NCBI RefSeq assembly: GCF_001427125.1
Contig: NZ_LMGK01000020.1
Location: 400,160-464,159 of the forward strand
Origin: Pseudomonas sp. Root562
GTDB lineage: Bacteria > Pseudomonadota > Gammaproteobacteria > Pseudomonadales > Pseudomonadaceae
Direction of reading: 5' to 3'
Length of the DNA: 64,000 nt
The first letter of the stretch is position 1, and each line of letters opens with the position of its first letter. Positions 26,913 through 36,248 of the stretch are shown here, one piece after another. The notes beneath the pieces were generated by a model. The model saw only the letters and a program-made list of their open reading frames with translations, searched no databases and had not been told where the DNA came from. A program made the position numbers and the translations under genes.

Positions 26913-28982
26913 ATGTCCTCCTCAACTGCACCGCATGCCCCAACCCTGCAAAGCTTCATCGCCGGCCGCTGGCTCGGCCAACACGGCGCGCAAGTCCTGC
27001 GCAGTGCCATCGACGGCCACGATATTGCGTACACCCATGAAGAGCGCCCGGACTTCGCCGAAGCCATCGAGCACGGTCGCCGCCAGGGCATCAGTGGCCT
27101 GATGGCGCTGGACTTCCAGCAACGCGCCCAACGTCTCAAGGCGTTGGCTCTGTACTTGAGCGAGCGCAAGGAACAGCTCTACGCGATTTCCCACCACAGT
27201 GGCGCCACCCGCGCCGACAGCTGGATCGACATCGAGGGCGGCAACAGCACGCTGTTCACCTACGCCAGCCTCGGCTCGCGGGAACTGCCGTCGGGCAACG
27301 TCGTCCATGAAGGCCCGGCGATGCAGCTGAGCAAAATGGGCACCTTCGCCGGCACCCACATCCTGGTGCCTCGTGGTGGCCTGGCGGTGCACATCAATGC
27401 GTTCAACTTCCCGATCTGGGGCATGCTCGAAAAGTTTGCCCCGAGCTTCCTCGCCGGCATGCCGTGCATCGTCAAGCCGGCCAGCGCCACCAGCTACCTG
27501 ACCGAAGCCGTAGTGCGACTGATGGACGAATCCGGTCTGTTGCCGGCCGGCAGCCTGCAATTGATCATCGGCGGCACCGGCGACCTGCTCGACCGCCTGC
27601 AAGGCCAGGACGTGGTGACCTTCACCGGTTCGGCCGATACCGCGGCCAAGCTGCGGGTCAACCCGAACCTGATTCGCAATTCGGTGCCGTTCAATGCCGA
27701 AGCCGACTCGCTGAACTGCGCGATCCTCGCCCCGGACGTGACCCCGGATGACGAAGAGTTCGAGCTGTTCATCAAGGAAGTCGCCAGGGAAATGACCACC
27801 AAGGCCGGGCAGAAATGCACCGCCATCCGCCGCGCCATCGTCCCGGCCAAACACATCGATGCGGTTGCCACCCGCCTGCGCGATCGCCTGGCCAAAGTGG
27901 TGGTCGGCGACCCGTCGGTGGAAGGCGTGCGCATGGGTGCGCTGGCGTCCCACGACCAGCAGAAGGACGTGACTGAACGTCTGCAAGCGCTGTTGCAGAG
28001 CAGCGACATGCTGTTTGGCGCGCGCGATGGCTTTGAACCGCGTGGTGAAAAAGTCGACAAAGGCGCGTTCTTCGCGCCAACCCTGTTGCAGGCCCGCGAC
28101 CCGCATGCCGAGGGCGGCGCCCACGATATCGAAGCGTTCGGCCCGGTCAGCACCTTGATGGCCTACGATGATCTGGATGAAGCCTTGGCCCTGGCTGCAC
28201 GCGGCAAAGGCAGCCTGGTGGCCAGTTTGATCACCAAGGATCCGCACATCGCCGCCAAAGCCATTCCGGTGGCGGCTGCGTTGCACGGTCGGTTACTGGT
28301 GCTGGACCGTGAGTCCGCTGGCGAATCCACCGGTCACGGCTCGCCGCTGCCGCAACTCAAGCATGGCGGTCCGGGCCGCGCCGGTGGCGGTGAAGAACTC
28401 GGTGGCCTGCGTGCGGTGAAACACTACCTGCAACGCGCGGCGGTTCAAGGTTCGCCAACCATGCTGGCGGCGGTCACCGGCGAGTACGTGCGCGGTGCCA
28501 AGGTCATCGAAACCGAAGTGCATCCGTTCCGTCGATACTTCCAGGACCTGCAGATCGGCGAATCGCTGCTGACTCACCGCCGCACGGTGACCGAGGCCGA
28601 TCTGGTGAACTTCGGCTGCCTGTCGGGCGACCACTTCTACATGCACTTCGACGAGATCGCCGCCAAGGAATCGCAATTCGGCAAGCGCATTGCCCACGGT
28701 TACTTCGTGCTGTCGGCGGCAGCCGGGCTGTTTGTGTCGCCTGCGCCGGGGCCGGTGTTGGCCAACTATGGCCTGGACACCTTGCGCTTCATCAACCCGG
28801 TGGGCATCGGCGACACCATCCAGGCGCGCCTGACCTGCAAACGCAAGATCGACCAGGGCAAGAAGAGCCCTCAAGGAATTCCGCAAGGCGTGGTGGCGTG
28901 GGATGTGGAGGTGACCAACCAACTCGGCGAACTGGTGGCCAGCTATGACATTTTAACGTTGGTTGTAAAACGCGAAGACTGA
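26913..28982 (+). CDS. paaZ: Bifunctional ring-opening enzyme PaaZ
   Basis: This 689-residue fusion has an N-terminal aldehyde dehydrogenase (about 10-520; catalytic Cys in TKAGQKCTAIRR) and a C-terminal MaoC-like (R)-specific hydratase (about 540-680; GDHFYMHFD and AHGYFVLS). The hydratase opens oxepin-CoA and the dehydrogenase oxidises the resulting semialdehyde with NADP. Length equals E. coli PaaZ (681 aa). It ends the paa block and lies 62 nt after the permease gene. Confidence 0.94.
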   Translation: MSSSTAPHAPTLQSFIAGRWLGQHGAQVLRSAIDGHDIAYTHEERPDFAEAIEHGRRQGISGLMALDFQQRAQRLKALALYLSERKEQLYAISHHSGATRADSWIDIEGGNSTLFTYASLGSRELPSGNVVHEGPAMQLSKMGTFAGTHILVPRGGLAVHINAFNFPIWGMLEKFAPSFLAGMPCIVKPASATSYLTEAVVRLMDESGLLPAGSLQLIIGGTGDLLDRLQGQDVVTFTGSADTAAKLRVNPNLIRNSVPFNAEADSLNCAILAPDVTPDDEEFELFIKEVAREMTTKAGQKCTAIRRAIVPAKHIDAVATRLRDRLAKVVVGDPSVEGVRMGALASHDQQKDVTERLQALLQSSDMLFGARDGFEPRGEKVDKGAFFAPTLLQARDPHAEGGAHDIEAFGPVSTLMAYDDLDEALALAARGKGSLVASLITKDPHIAAKAIPVAAALHGRLLVLDRESAGESTGHGSPLPQLKHGGPGRAGGGEELGGLRAVKHYLQRAAVQGSPTMLAAVTGEYVRGAKVIETEVHPFRRYFQDLQIGESLLTHRRTVTEADLVNFGCLSGDHFYMHFDEIAAKESQFGKRIAHGYFVLSAAAGLFVSPAPGPVLANYGLDTLRFINPVGIGDTIQARLTCKRKIDQGKKSPQGIPQGVVAWDVEVTNQLGELVASYDILTLVVKRED

Positions 28983-28998
28983 CCTCGCACCATTGACT

Positions 28999-29029
28999 GA
29001 TCGTTCCCACGCAGAGCGTGGGAACGATC
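28999..29029. repeat. Single REP hairpin, CGTTCCCACGC family
   Basis: A perfect 14-bp inverted repeat around an AGA loop lies between the convergent paaZ and LuxR-type regulator genes. It probably ends both transcripts. Confidence 0.85.
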
Positions 29030-29038
29030 GTGAAAGGC

Positions 29039-29890
29039 TCAGTGCCTGCGCAACCACTCGATAAACAGCGCAAACAATTCCGACTGCGACCCCACCTCCA
29101 GCTTCAGGTACAGGTTCTTGCGGTGCATGCGCACGGTTTCCGGCGAGATGCCCATCTGGCTGGCCGTAGACTTCACCGAATGCCCGCGCAGGACCATGTG
29201 CGCCACTTGCCGCTCGCGCTCGGTCAGCAAATCGCTGCCGAAATGCTCGAAAGCCGACTGCACTCGATGCTTGAGATCATCGCGTTGGCCCTGATCCTGG
29301 TCGCACTGGATCTCGCGACTGCGCAGCATCCCGCGCTGGCTGAATTCACTGATGAATTCACGCACCAGCGGTTCCACGGCGCGCAGCAGATTCAATTGCT
29401 CGGCGCACAGGCACTCACCGCCGAAACCCTGAAACAGGCTGAGTGAAATCTTCGTGTCATTGCCGGTATCGACGATGTAGTAGCTGTCTTCGGAACAGCC
29501 CGCGTTCAGGTAATAAGTCTTGTAGTAGTCGCTGTCGAAGAAGTGGTCCGGGGCGATTTCTTCCAGGTGATAGAACCCTTGCGCCAGCCCCTGCTCCACC
29601 GCCAGGCAGAACGGGTCGAGCAAATAGCCCCCGGCAAAATAACGCTCAAGAATCGACACCTGATATTCCTGGGCAATCCCGCGCTGATGCAGCAACTGTG
29701 GCACGCGGTCCTTGCGCTCCAGGCTGATCATCATCGACTCGACGCCCGCCAGTTGCGCCAACGCGGATGCCAGGTGTTGCAGGGCGTCAGGCTCATCGAT
29801 ATGGGCGAATGCCTCGCGCATTCCCCCATGCCATTTGTGCAATGCCCCGAAGGGTATGGCGATCAGCGTATTGTCGTCTGGTTTGCTCAT
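29039..29890 (-). CDS. LuxR-type transcriptional regulator
   Basis: This 283-residue protein has a C-terminal LuxR/GerE helix-turn-helix (about 215-275, LTERERQVAHMVLRGHSVKSTASQMGIS, shortened) and an N-terminal part without a recognisable receiver or autoinducer domain. The ATG at 29890 (MSKPDDN) is preferred to a longer frame from 30001 that would overlap the aminotransferase gene. It is downstream of the aminotransferase on the same strand and may control it. The signal is unknown. Confidence 0.8.
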   Translation of the reverse strand: MSKPDDNTLIAIPFGALHKWHGGMREAFAHIDEPDALQHLASALAQLAGVESMMISLERKDRVPQLLHQRGIAQEYQVSILERYFAGGYLLDPFCLAVEQGLAQGFYHLEEIAPDHFFDSDYYKTYYLNAGCSEDSYYIVDTGNDTKISLSLFQGFGGECLCAEQLNLLRAVEPLVREFISEFSQRGMLRSREIQCDQDQGQRDDLKHRVQSAFEHFGSDLLTERERQVAHMVLRGHSVKSTASQMGISPETVRMHRKNLYLKLEVGSQSELFALFIEWLRRH

Positions 29891-29943
29891 GCCCCGCAGT
29901 CTAGCGGCTGCGCAAGCCCTTGGTAACAGCTTGATCGACGAAA

Positions 29944-31362
29944 TCATTGGCCCGCGTACTGGCCGTTCGCTGAAAGTTCGGCCGCCACCTCCAGGATGCA
30001 CACCCGCAGGGTCTCGACGATCTCATCGACTTGCGCATAGGTGAGGATCAACGGCGGCGACATGACGTTGAGGTGCATGATCGGCCGCACCAGCAAGCCT
30101 TTGGCCTGGGCCCGCGAATGGATTTTCTCGCCAATGTTGATCTCGTGGGCAAACAGTTCCTTGGTGCGTTTGTCCGCGACAAACTCCACGCACGCCATCA
30201 GCTTCATGCAGCGCACATCGCCCACCAACGGCAAGTCCCGCAGCGTCGCCAGACGTTGTTCCAGATAGCCGCCGACATCCTCGACATGGGCCAGCAGGTT
30301 TTCCCGTTCGATGATTTCGATGTTCTTCAGCGCCGCCGTGCAGCACACCGGATGACCGCTGTAGGTGAAACCGTGGGTGAAACAACGGCCCTTGCCCGGT
30401 TCGGCGATGACCTTCCAGATGCGCTCGGAAAAAATGCACGCGCCCAGCGGCAGGTAAGCTGAGGTCAGGCCCTTGGCAGTGGTGATGATGTCGGGTTGCA
30501 CATCGAACACATCGAGGGAGGCGAAGAACTTGCCCAGGCGTCCGAACGAAGTCACCACTTCGTCGGCGACGAACAGAATGTCGTAGCGCTGGCAGACTTC
30601 CCACATGCGCTTGAGATAGCCCTTGGGCGCAATGATCACCCCGCCCGAGCCCATCACTGGTTCGGCGAAGAAACCCGCGACCTTGTCAGCGCCAATCGAC
30701 TGGATCTTGTCTTCGAATTCCTTGATCAGAAATTCGAGAAACTGCGCCTCATCCATGCCGTCTGGAGCACGGTACGGGTTGGGGTTGGAGACGTGATGAA
30801 TCAGCGGGTTGGCGTAATCGAACTCCGGCACCCGGTCGGCAGCCTTGTTGCCGATCGACATGGTCAGTGTGGTAGAGCCGTGGTACGCGTTGAAGCGCGC
30901 AATGATGTGCTTCTTTTGCGGTTTTCCACGGCAGTTCTGGTAGTACTGGATCAGTCGGTACGCGGTGTCCACAGCGGTGGAGCCGCCGGTGGTCAGGAAC
31001 ACGTGATCGAGATCCCCCGGCGCCAGGCTGGCGAGCTTCTCGCAGAGCTCGATGGCGACGTTGTTCGACATGTCGGAAAACGGATTCGAATAGGCCAATT
31101 GCCGTACCTGGTCAGCGATGGCGTCGGCCATTTCTTCACGCCCCAGGCCGATATTCGTGCACCACATGCCACCCACTGCATCGAGGAAGCGGTTGCCCTG
31201 GGTGTCATAGATGTAGGCGCCGTCTCCGGCGACGATGTTCAGCGAACCCTGTTCGGCGTGCTCGTCGAACACGTGATAGCCGTGCATATGGTGGGCCTTG
31301 TCGGCTTTGACCAGCCGGGATTCATCCGCTGGGGAAAAAACGCTGCGTGTTGGCGTCGCCAT
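29944..31362 (-). CDS. Class III PLP-dependent aminotransferase
   Basis: This 472-residue enzyme belongs to the omega-amino-acid/polyamine aminotransferase group (SpuC-like). The PLP Lys is in TTAKGLTSAYLPLGA (about 287), with FVADEVVTSFGR before it and GFTYSGHPV after. The start at 31362 (MATPTRS) has GAGG 7 nt upstream; a longer frame from 31401 runs into the next gene's end. The neighbouring polyamine-type binding protein suggests a polyamine or similar amine as amino donor. The exact substrate cannot be read. Confidence 0.85.
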   Translation of the reverse strand: MATPTRSVFSPADESRLVKADKAHHMHGYHVFDEHAEQGSLNIVAGDGAYIYDTQGNRFLDAVGGMWCTNIGLGREEMADAIADQVRQLAYSNPFSDMSNNVAIELCEKLASLAPGDLDHVFLTTGGSTAVDTAYRLIQYYQNCRGKPQKKHIIARFNAYHGSTTLTMSIGNKAADRVPEFDYANPLIHHVSNPNPYRAPDGMDEAQFLEFLIKEFEDKIQSIGADKVAGFFAEPVMGSGGVIIAPKGYLKRMWEVCQRYDILFVADEVVTSFGRLGKFFASLDVFDVQPDIITTAKGLTSAYLPLGACIFSERIWKVIAEPGKGRCFTHGFTYSGHPVCCTAALKNIEIIERENLLAHVEDVGGYLEQRLATLRDLPLVGDVRCMKLMACVEFVADKRTKELFAHEINIGEKIHSRAQAKGLLVRPIMHLNVMSPPLILTYAQVDEIVETLRVCILEVAAELSANGQYAGQ

Positions 31363-31401
31363 AAGTAAACCTCTAACCGAATTGACTAACGTTCGAACCA
31401 A

Positions 31402-32508
31402 TCAAATGCCGCTCTTGACGGTGCTCCAGACCCGGGTCATGGCCCGCATGTCCTTGCCGTCCTGAGTCTTCTGCGGAAACAGCCGTTCGCGGGTTTCGGC
31501 ATCAGGGTAAATCGCCGGGTTGTTGCGTACATCGGCCTTCAACAAAGGCGTGGCCGCGGCGTTGCTGTTGGCGTAATGGATGTAGTCGGTGACGTCCGCC
31601 ATCACCTGCGGCTGCATCAGGTACTCCAGGAACTTGTGGGCATTGGCGACGTGGGGCGCGTCGGCCGGGATGTAAAGGTTGTCGAACCAGATCAACGAAC
31701 CTTCCTTGGGAATGAAGTAGGACAGGTTGATGTTCAACCTGGCTTCTTCGGCGCGGGCCATGGCTGTGGCGTAATCGCCGGACCAGGTCATGGCCATGCA
31801 CACGTCGCCGTTGGGCAGGCTGGTCAGGTAATTGACCGAGTCGAATTTGCGAATGTATGGCCGCACCGACAACAGCAGTTCCTGCGCGGCTTTCAGGTCC
31901 TCTGGCTTGGCGCTGCGAGGATCGCGGCCAAGGTATTTGAGGGCCAGCGGAATCACTTCGGTCGGCGCATCGACCAGGGTCACACCACAATCGGCGAAGC
32001 GCGAGACAATTTTCGGATCGAAAATCATCGCCAGCGAACCGATGGGCGCGTCCGGCATGCGCTCCTTGATCTTGTCGACGTTGTAGGTGATGCCATTGCT
32101 GCCCCAGGTATAGGGCGCGGAATACATCGTGCCGGGGTCGAAACCTTGCAGGTCCTGCAAGATTTTCGGATCGAGGTTGGTCCAACTCGGCAGCAGTTTC
32201 TTGTCCAGTGGCTGGAACACCTTGGCCTGGATCAGCGGCGGTGCGAGGGACGCGTTGAGCACGATCAGGTCATAGCCGGAGTGCCCGGTGAGCAACTTGG
32301 CCTGCACCGTTTCGTAAGCATCAAAGGTGTCGTAGATGACTTTGATGCCGGTGGCTTTTTCGAAATCGGCGAGGGTTTTCTCGCCGATGTAATCCGCCCA
32401 GTTATAGAGCCGCAGCGTGTTGCTGTCGTTTACCTCGGCGGCGTAGGCATTCAGGGTCAGTGGTACAACAAACAGACTGGAAATCACCTTAAGCAGTGTC
32501 TTGCCCAT
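31402..32508 (-). CDS. Polyamine-type ABC transporter binding protein (PotF-like)
   Basis: This 368-residue periplasmic binding protein has a signal peptide (cleavage near AYA, residue 24) and the PotD/PotF-type fold (LRLYNWADYIGEKTLADFEKATG, shortened; YDTFDAYETVQAKLL). Such proteins deliver putrescine or spermidine to a permease. No permease or ATPase gene is next to it, so it must work with components encoded elsewhere or act as an orphan. It precedes the aminotransferase gene by 39 nt and they are probably one operon. Confidence 0.87.
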   Translation of the reverse strand: MGKTLLKVISSLFVVPLTLNAYAAEVNDSNTLRLYNWADYIGEKTLADFEKATGIKVIYDTFDAYETVQAKLLTGHSGYDLIVLNASLAPPLIQAKVFQPLDKKLLPSWTNLDPKILQDLQGFDPGTMYSAPYTWGSNGITYNVDKIKERMPDAPIGSLAMIFDPKIVSRFADCGVTLVDAPTEVIPLALKYLGRDPRSAKPEDLKAAQELLLSVRPYIRKFDSVNYLTSLPNGDVCMAMTWSGDYATAMARAEEARLNINLSYFIPKEGSLIWFDNLYIPADAPHVANAHKFLEYLMQPQVMADVTDYIHYANSNAAATPLLKADVRNNPAIYPDAETRERLFPQKTQDGKDMRAMTRVWSTVKSGI

Positions 32509-32725
32509 AGCAAATGCACCTTATCAAGCGAGTTCGGCTCTGGATGAGCGGATGTACCTACTATTGGCGGATTCACAGGTCGGCACCATACCCCGAATGG
32601 GTGTGAACACCCGATGGGCCGGCGACATGGCAAAAAGCATCAGCCCGGTTGACCCGTTTTGGCATAGCGGCAGGGTTTGCCTGACGCTTAAAGTGCCCGT
32701 TGAACCGACTCGCCAAGAGCGCGCC

Positions 32726-33508
32726 ATGACCGACCTGATCAAACAAGAACACCGCGATGGCGTGCTGACGCTGACCATCGACCGCCCGGACAAGCTCAAC
32801 GCGCTGACCAACAGCATGTACACGCGGCTGGCCGACCTGTTGCTTACCGCGAATGAAGACGATGCCGTGGGGGCGATCATCATCACCGGCGGCCCGAACT
32901 GTTTTACCAGTGGCAACGACCTGGTGGACTTCCTGCAGGAACCGCCGAAGCACCTGGACAGCCCCGCGTTTCGCCTGATGCGCGCCGTGACGCACCTGCA
33001 AAAGCCGTTGATCGCAGCAGTTTGCGGAGCGGCCATCGGTATCGGCACCACCCTGCTGTTGCATTGCGATCAGGTGCTGATTACGCGCGACGCCAAGCTG
33101 CGCACGCCGTTCGTCAATCTGGGTCTGTGCCCCGAATTTGGCGCCAGCCTGCTATTGCCTCGCCTGCTCGGCCATGCCCGTGCCGCGCGCCTGCTGCTAT
33201 TGGGTGACAGCCTCGATGGCAGCGAAGCGGTGGCCTGGGGCCTGGCCAACCAAGCCTTCGATGACGGCGAACAGTGCCTGGCCGCGGCCGCCAAAATTGC
33301 CCAGCGCTTTTTGGCGATGCCTCAGCAAGCCTTGCGCCAATCCCGGCAATTGATAAAGCAGCCGGGTATGGAAGAACTGCAGGCCACCCTGCGCGAAGAA
33401 AACACGCTGTTCATCCAGCGCCTCAACAGCGAAGAGGCGAAAACAGCCTTGAATGCCCTGCTCAATCGCAGTACAGATAAGAATCCACCGAAAGGAGCCC
33501 AGTCATGA
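32726..33508 (+). CDS. Enoyl-CoA hydratase/isomerase family protein
   Basis: This 260-residue crotonase-fold protein has the oxyanion motif TSGNDLVDF and CGAAIGIGTTLLLHCD. The first hydratase Glu is absent, while an acidic residue is present in GLCPEFGAS. This pattern fits a delta3-delta2-enoyl-CoA isomerase better than a hydratase. I chose ATG 32726; a longer frame from 32501 has no family sequence. The end overlaps the thiolase start by 4 nt (ATGA), so the two form an operon, perhaps for fatty or aromatic acyl-CoA breakdown. Confidence 0.82.
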   Translation: MTDLIKQEHRDGVLTLTIDRPDKLNALTNSMYTRLADLLLTANEDDAVGAIIITGGPNCFTSGNDLVDFLQEPPKHLDSPAFRLMRAVTHLQKPLIAAVCGAAIGIGTTLLLHCDQVLITRDAKLRTPFVNLGLCPEFGASLLLPRLLGHARAARLLLLGDSLDGSEAVAWGLANQAFDDGEQCLAAAAKIAQRFLAMPQQALRQSRQLIKQPGMEELQATLREENTLFIQRLNSEEAKTALNALLNRSTDKNPPKGAQS

Positions 33509-34686
33509 ACACCCCGGACATCTTCGTAGTCAGCGCCGCCCGTACCGCCATCGGTACCTTCGGCGGTTCGCTCAAGGACGTGCCATTGGCCGACCTCGCG
33601 ACCACCGCTGTGAAAGCCGCCCTGGAGCGGGCCGCCGTAGACCCGGCGCTCGTCGGCCATTTGGTGATGGGCAACGTGATCCCGACTGAAACCCGTGACG
33701 CCTATATTTCCCGGGTTGCCGCAATGAACGCCGGCATTCCCAAGGAAACCCCAGCCTACAACGTCAACCGCCTGTGCGGTTCGGGCCTGCAAGCGATCAT
33801 CAACGCCGCGCAGACCCTGATGCTCGGCGACGCCGACATCGTCGTCGGTGCCGGTGCCGAATCCATGAGCCGTGGCCCGTACCTGATGCCAAGCGCCCGC
33901 TGGGGTTCGCGCATGGGCAACGCCCAGGTCATCGACTACATGCTCGGCATCCTGCATGACCCGTTCCATGGCATTCACATGGGCATCACCGCCGAAAACG
34001 TGGCCGCACGCAACGGCATCACCCGCGAGATGCAAGACGCCCTGGCCTTTGAAGACCAGAAACGCGCCGCCCACGCGATTGCCAACGGCTACTTCAGCGA
34101 ACAAATCGCCACCGTGGAAATCCAGGATCGCAAGGGCACCAAGCTGTTCAGCGTCGACGAGCATCCGCGTGCCACCTCCCTGGAACAATTGGCCGGAATG
34201 AAGCCTGCGTTCAAGAAAGACGGTTCGGTGACTGCCGGCAACGCCTCGGGCCTGAACGACGGCGCCGCTGCCCTGGTCATGGCTACCGGCACCGCTGTCC
34301 AGGTCAATAACCTCAAGCCACTCGCGCGCCTGGTCAGCTACGCCCACGCCGGCGTCGAACCGGAACTGATGGGCCTCGGTCCGATCCCTGCCACGCGCCT
34401 GGCACTCAAACGCGCCGGCCTGACCGTCGCTGACCTGGACGTGGTCGAAGCCAACATCGCCTTCGCCGCCCAGGCCTGCGCGGTCAGCCAGGAACTCGAC
34501 CTCGACCCGGCCAAAGTCAACCCGAACGGCTCGGGCATCGCCCTGGGCCACCCGGTCGGCGCCACTGGCGCGATCATCGCCACCAAAGCCATCCACGAAC
34601 TGCACCGCACCAACGGCCGCTACGCGCTGGTGACCATGTGCATCGGTGGTGGTCAGGGGATTGCGGCGATTTTCGAGCGCGTCTAA
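33505..34686 (+). CDS. Acetyl-CoA C-acyltransferase (thiolase)
   Basis: This 393-residue thiolase has the nucleophile Cys in NRLCGSGLQA (about 91), the His in GHPVGATGA (about 351) and the second Cys in CIGGGQG (about 381). It resembles BktB/PhaA-type ketothiolases. The usual NEAF motif reads NIAF here (EANIAFAAQ), so the Asn of the active site is kept but the conserved Glu is replaced. It is coupled to the isomerase gene before it. Substrate chain length is unknown. Confidence 0.88.
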   Translation: MNTPDIFVVSAARTAIGTFGGSLKDVPLADLATTAVKAALERAAVDPALVGHLVMGNVIPTETRDAYISRVAAMNAGIPKETPAYNVNRLCGSGLQAIINAAQTLMLGDADIVVGAGAESMSRGPYLMPSARWGSRMGNAQVIDYMLGILHDPFHGIHMGITAENVAARNGITREMQDALAFEDQKRAAHAIANGYFSEQIATVEIQDRKGTKLFSVDEHPRATSLEQLAGMKPAFKKDGSVTAGNASGLNDGAAALVMATGTAVQVNNLKPLARLVSYAHAGVEPELMGLGPIPATRLALKRAGLTVADLDVVEANIAFAAQACAVSQELDLDPAKVNPNGSGIALGHPVGATGAIIATKAIHELHRTNGRYALVTMCIGGGQGIAAIFERV

Positions 34687-34693
34687 CCCCTTG

Positions 34694-34776
34694 CCGTAGG
34701 GGCTGTCGAGTGAAACCAGGCTGCGATCTTTTGACCTTGTCTTTATAAGGTCGCAGCCTGCGGCAGCTTCCACAGC
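34694..34776. repeat. Interspersed repeat of the GCTGCGATCTTTTG family
   Basis: Arms AGGCTGCGA (34718-34726) and TCGCAGCCT (34751-34759) flank an AT-rich loop, with CGGCAGC next to them. The same family, in fuller form, is at 39224. It sits after the thiolase gene and may serve as a terminator. Confidence 0.7.
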
Positions 34777-34923
34777 ACCGAGTGAAACCCGGATCCGACA
34801 ACAGACTTTCGGTCAGCACGATGATCAGAAGATGCAGTTGCTGGGCATGATGCACTCTTGAAATCCACGACAGTGAGCCACCGACTGATTAGACTGCCAG
34901 GTATCGATCCCGGAGGTCACTCA

Positions 34924-35115
34924 ATGAGCGCTGAACTTTCCCTCATCGTTTCAGAGTTTGAAACCGAAGAGCAGGCCGACAGCTACGACCGTTGGTTCCG
35001 TGCAAAAGTACAGACATCGCTCGATGATCCACACCCGAATGTTCCGCACGATCAGGTAATGGCTGACCTGCGCGCCCTAATCGAAAGCAAGCGCAATAAG
35101 CTCAATGCTGGTTGA
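34924..35115 (+). CDS. Type II antitoxin (RelB/ParD-like)
   Basis: This 63-residue protein (MSAELSLIVSEF, then SYDRWFRAKVQTSLDD and HDQVMADLRALIESKR) matches the small antitoxins that come before ParE/RelE toxins in pseudomonads. GGAGG-like sequence (CCGGAGGT) lies about 8 nt before the ATG. A longer frame starts at 34858. The stop overlaps the toxin start by 11 nt. The frame is intact although the toxin is broken. Confidence 0.75.
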   Translation: MSAELSLIVSEFETEEQADSYDRWFRAKVQTSLDDPHPNVPHDQVMADLRALIESKRNKLNAG

Positions 35116-35373
35116 GTGGCGACCCGAAGCCCGAACTGAGCTGTGGCAAATCATTGATTACATCGGCGACCGCCACCTTGTAGCCGCTAGCGAGCTGTAC
35201 CAAGCCATTGAGGTTGCTACCTCAGCCCTTCCGCAACATCCCTACCTATATCGATTCGGTCGCGTACACGGTACGCGGGAGATTGTTGTTCATCCCAATT
35301 ATCTGGTGTCTACCGGGTGACGGATCGAATCGAAATCGTATCCGTTTTGCATGCCAGGCAAGAATACCCGTGA
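35105..35373 (+). pseudogene. ParE/RelE-type toxin, frameshifted
   Basis: The first 70 codons read as a normal ParE-type toxin (VEWRPEARTELWQIIDYI, YRFGRVHGTREIVVHPNYLV). The frame then hits a stop at 35318-35320. Shifting to the next frame at about 35308 restores the family's usual ending (VYRVTDRIEIVSVLHARQEYP, shortened) up to a stop at 35371-35373. This is what a single-base deletion in the run GGTGTC would cause. The truncated product lacks the C-terminal strand and is probably inactive. A sequencing error is the alternative. Confidence 0.72.
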
Positions 35374-35594
35374 AGCCTAACAGTGCTGGGTTGGTGTGGT
35401 TCTACGTCTGAATACCTTGGTCCGTTGAAGCCTGCACCTGAAATGTGCAATGCCTTATGCCAGATCGCAATTTTTCTGCCGACAGGCAAGCAAATGACAT
35501 AACCGGAAAGCGATGGTGCCCTTGATGCGCAAGGAGCAACCAGCACCCACGCCGAGTGCCGATGCCCATTGAGCCTCGGCACTGTTCCTGAAAA

Positions 35595-36035
35595 TCAGGC
35601 CTGAGGGGTTTTGCGGAAGCCGACGGCCAGGCGGTTCCAGCTGTTGATGGTGTTGATGGCGACTGTCAGGTCGACCAGTTCCTTGGGGCTGAACTGGGCC
35701 GCGACCACCTCGTAATCTTCATCCGGGGCGTGGGTCAGGCTGAGCTGGGTCAGGGATTCGGTCCACAGCAAAGCGGCGCGTTCACGTTCGGTGAAGAATG
35801 GCGCTTCACGCCAGGCAGTCACGGCAAACAGACGGCGTGGGGTTTCGCCGCCTTTGATCGCGTCAGCGGTGTGCATGTCGATGCAGAAGGCACAACCGTT
35901 GATTTGCGAGGCGCGCAACTTGACCAGTTCGATCAGGTTCTTTTCCAGCGGCAGCTTGGATACAGCGGTTTCCAGCGCAATCATGGCTTTGAGGGCGTCA
36001 GGGCTGGCGGTGTAGAAATCGATACGCGGTTGCAT
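35595..36035 (-). CDS. Carboxymuconolactone decarboxylase/AhpD family protein
   Basis: This 146-residue protein has the AhpD core motif CAFCIDMH (Cys at about 48 and 51, His 55), the redox site of AhpD-like alkylhydroperoxidases. It probably takes part in peroxide defence as a small peroxidase. It stands alone on the minus strand, with no recognisable partner gene. The 220 nt between it and the toxin pseudogene hold no gene I can support. Confidence 0.85.
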   Translation of the reverse strand: MQPRIDFYTASPDALKAMIALETAVSKLPLEKNLIELVKLRASQINGCAFCIDMHTADAIKGGETPRRLFAVTAWREAPFFTERERAALLWTESLTQLSLTHAPDEDYEVVAAQFSPKELVDLTVAINTINSWNRLAVGFRKTPQA

Positions 36036-36248
36036 GGTGTGCTCCAGGGCAAATGGATGTGGAGCTACGTTAGTCTCGCGAGTGTTTTGGGCAAATAGCC
36101 AATATTCGAGAAGTCGAGGAGACCACCGACACAGGCCCCGAAAGAAAAGTACGAAATGTGAATTGCCATCACTCGGCCCGCCCTACTAGAATGCGATCAA
36201 TTCTTAATTGCACTCACGCAGGATGCCCGAGTCGAGTACTTGCCCGCC

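Noticed and set aside
35310..35582. Possible small gene on the minus strand after the toxin
   Set aside because: No ribosome-binding site or family resemblance, and it overlaps the decayed toxin end.
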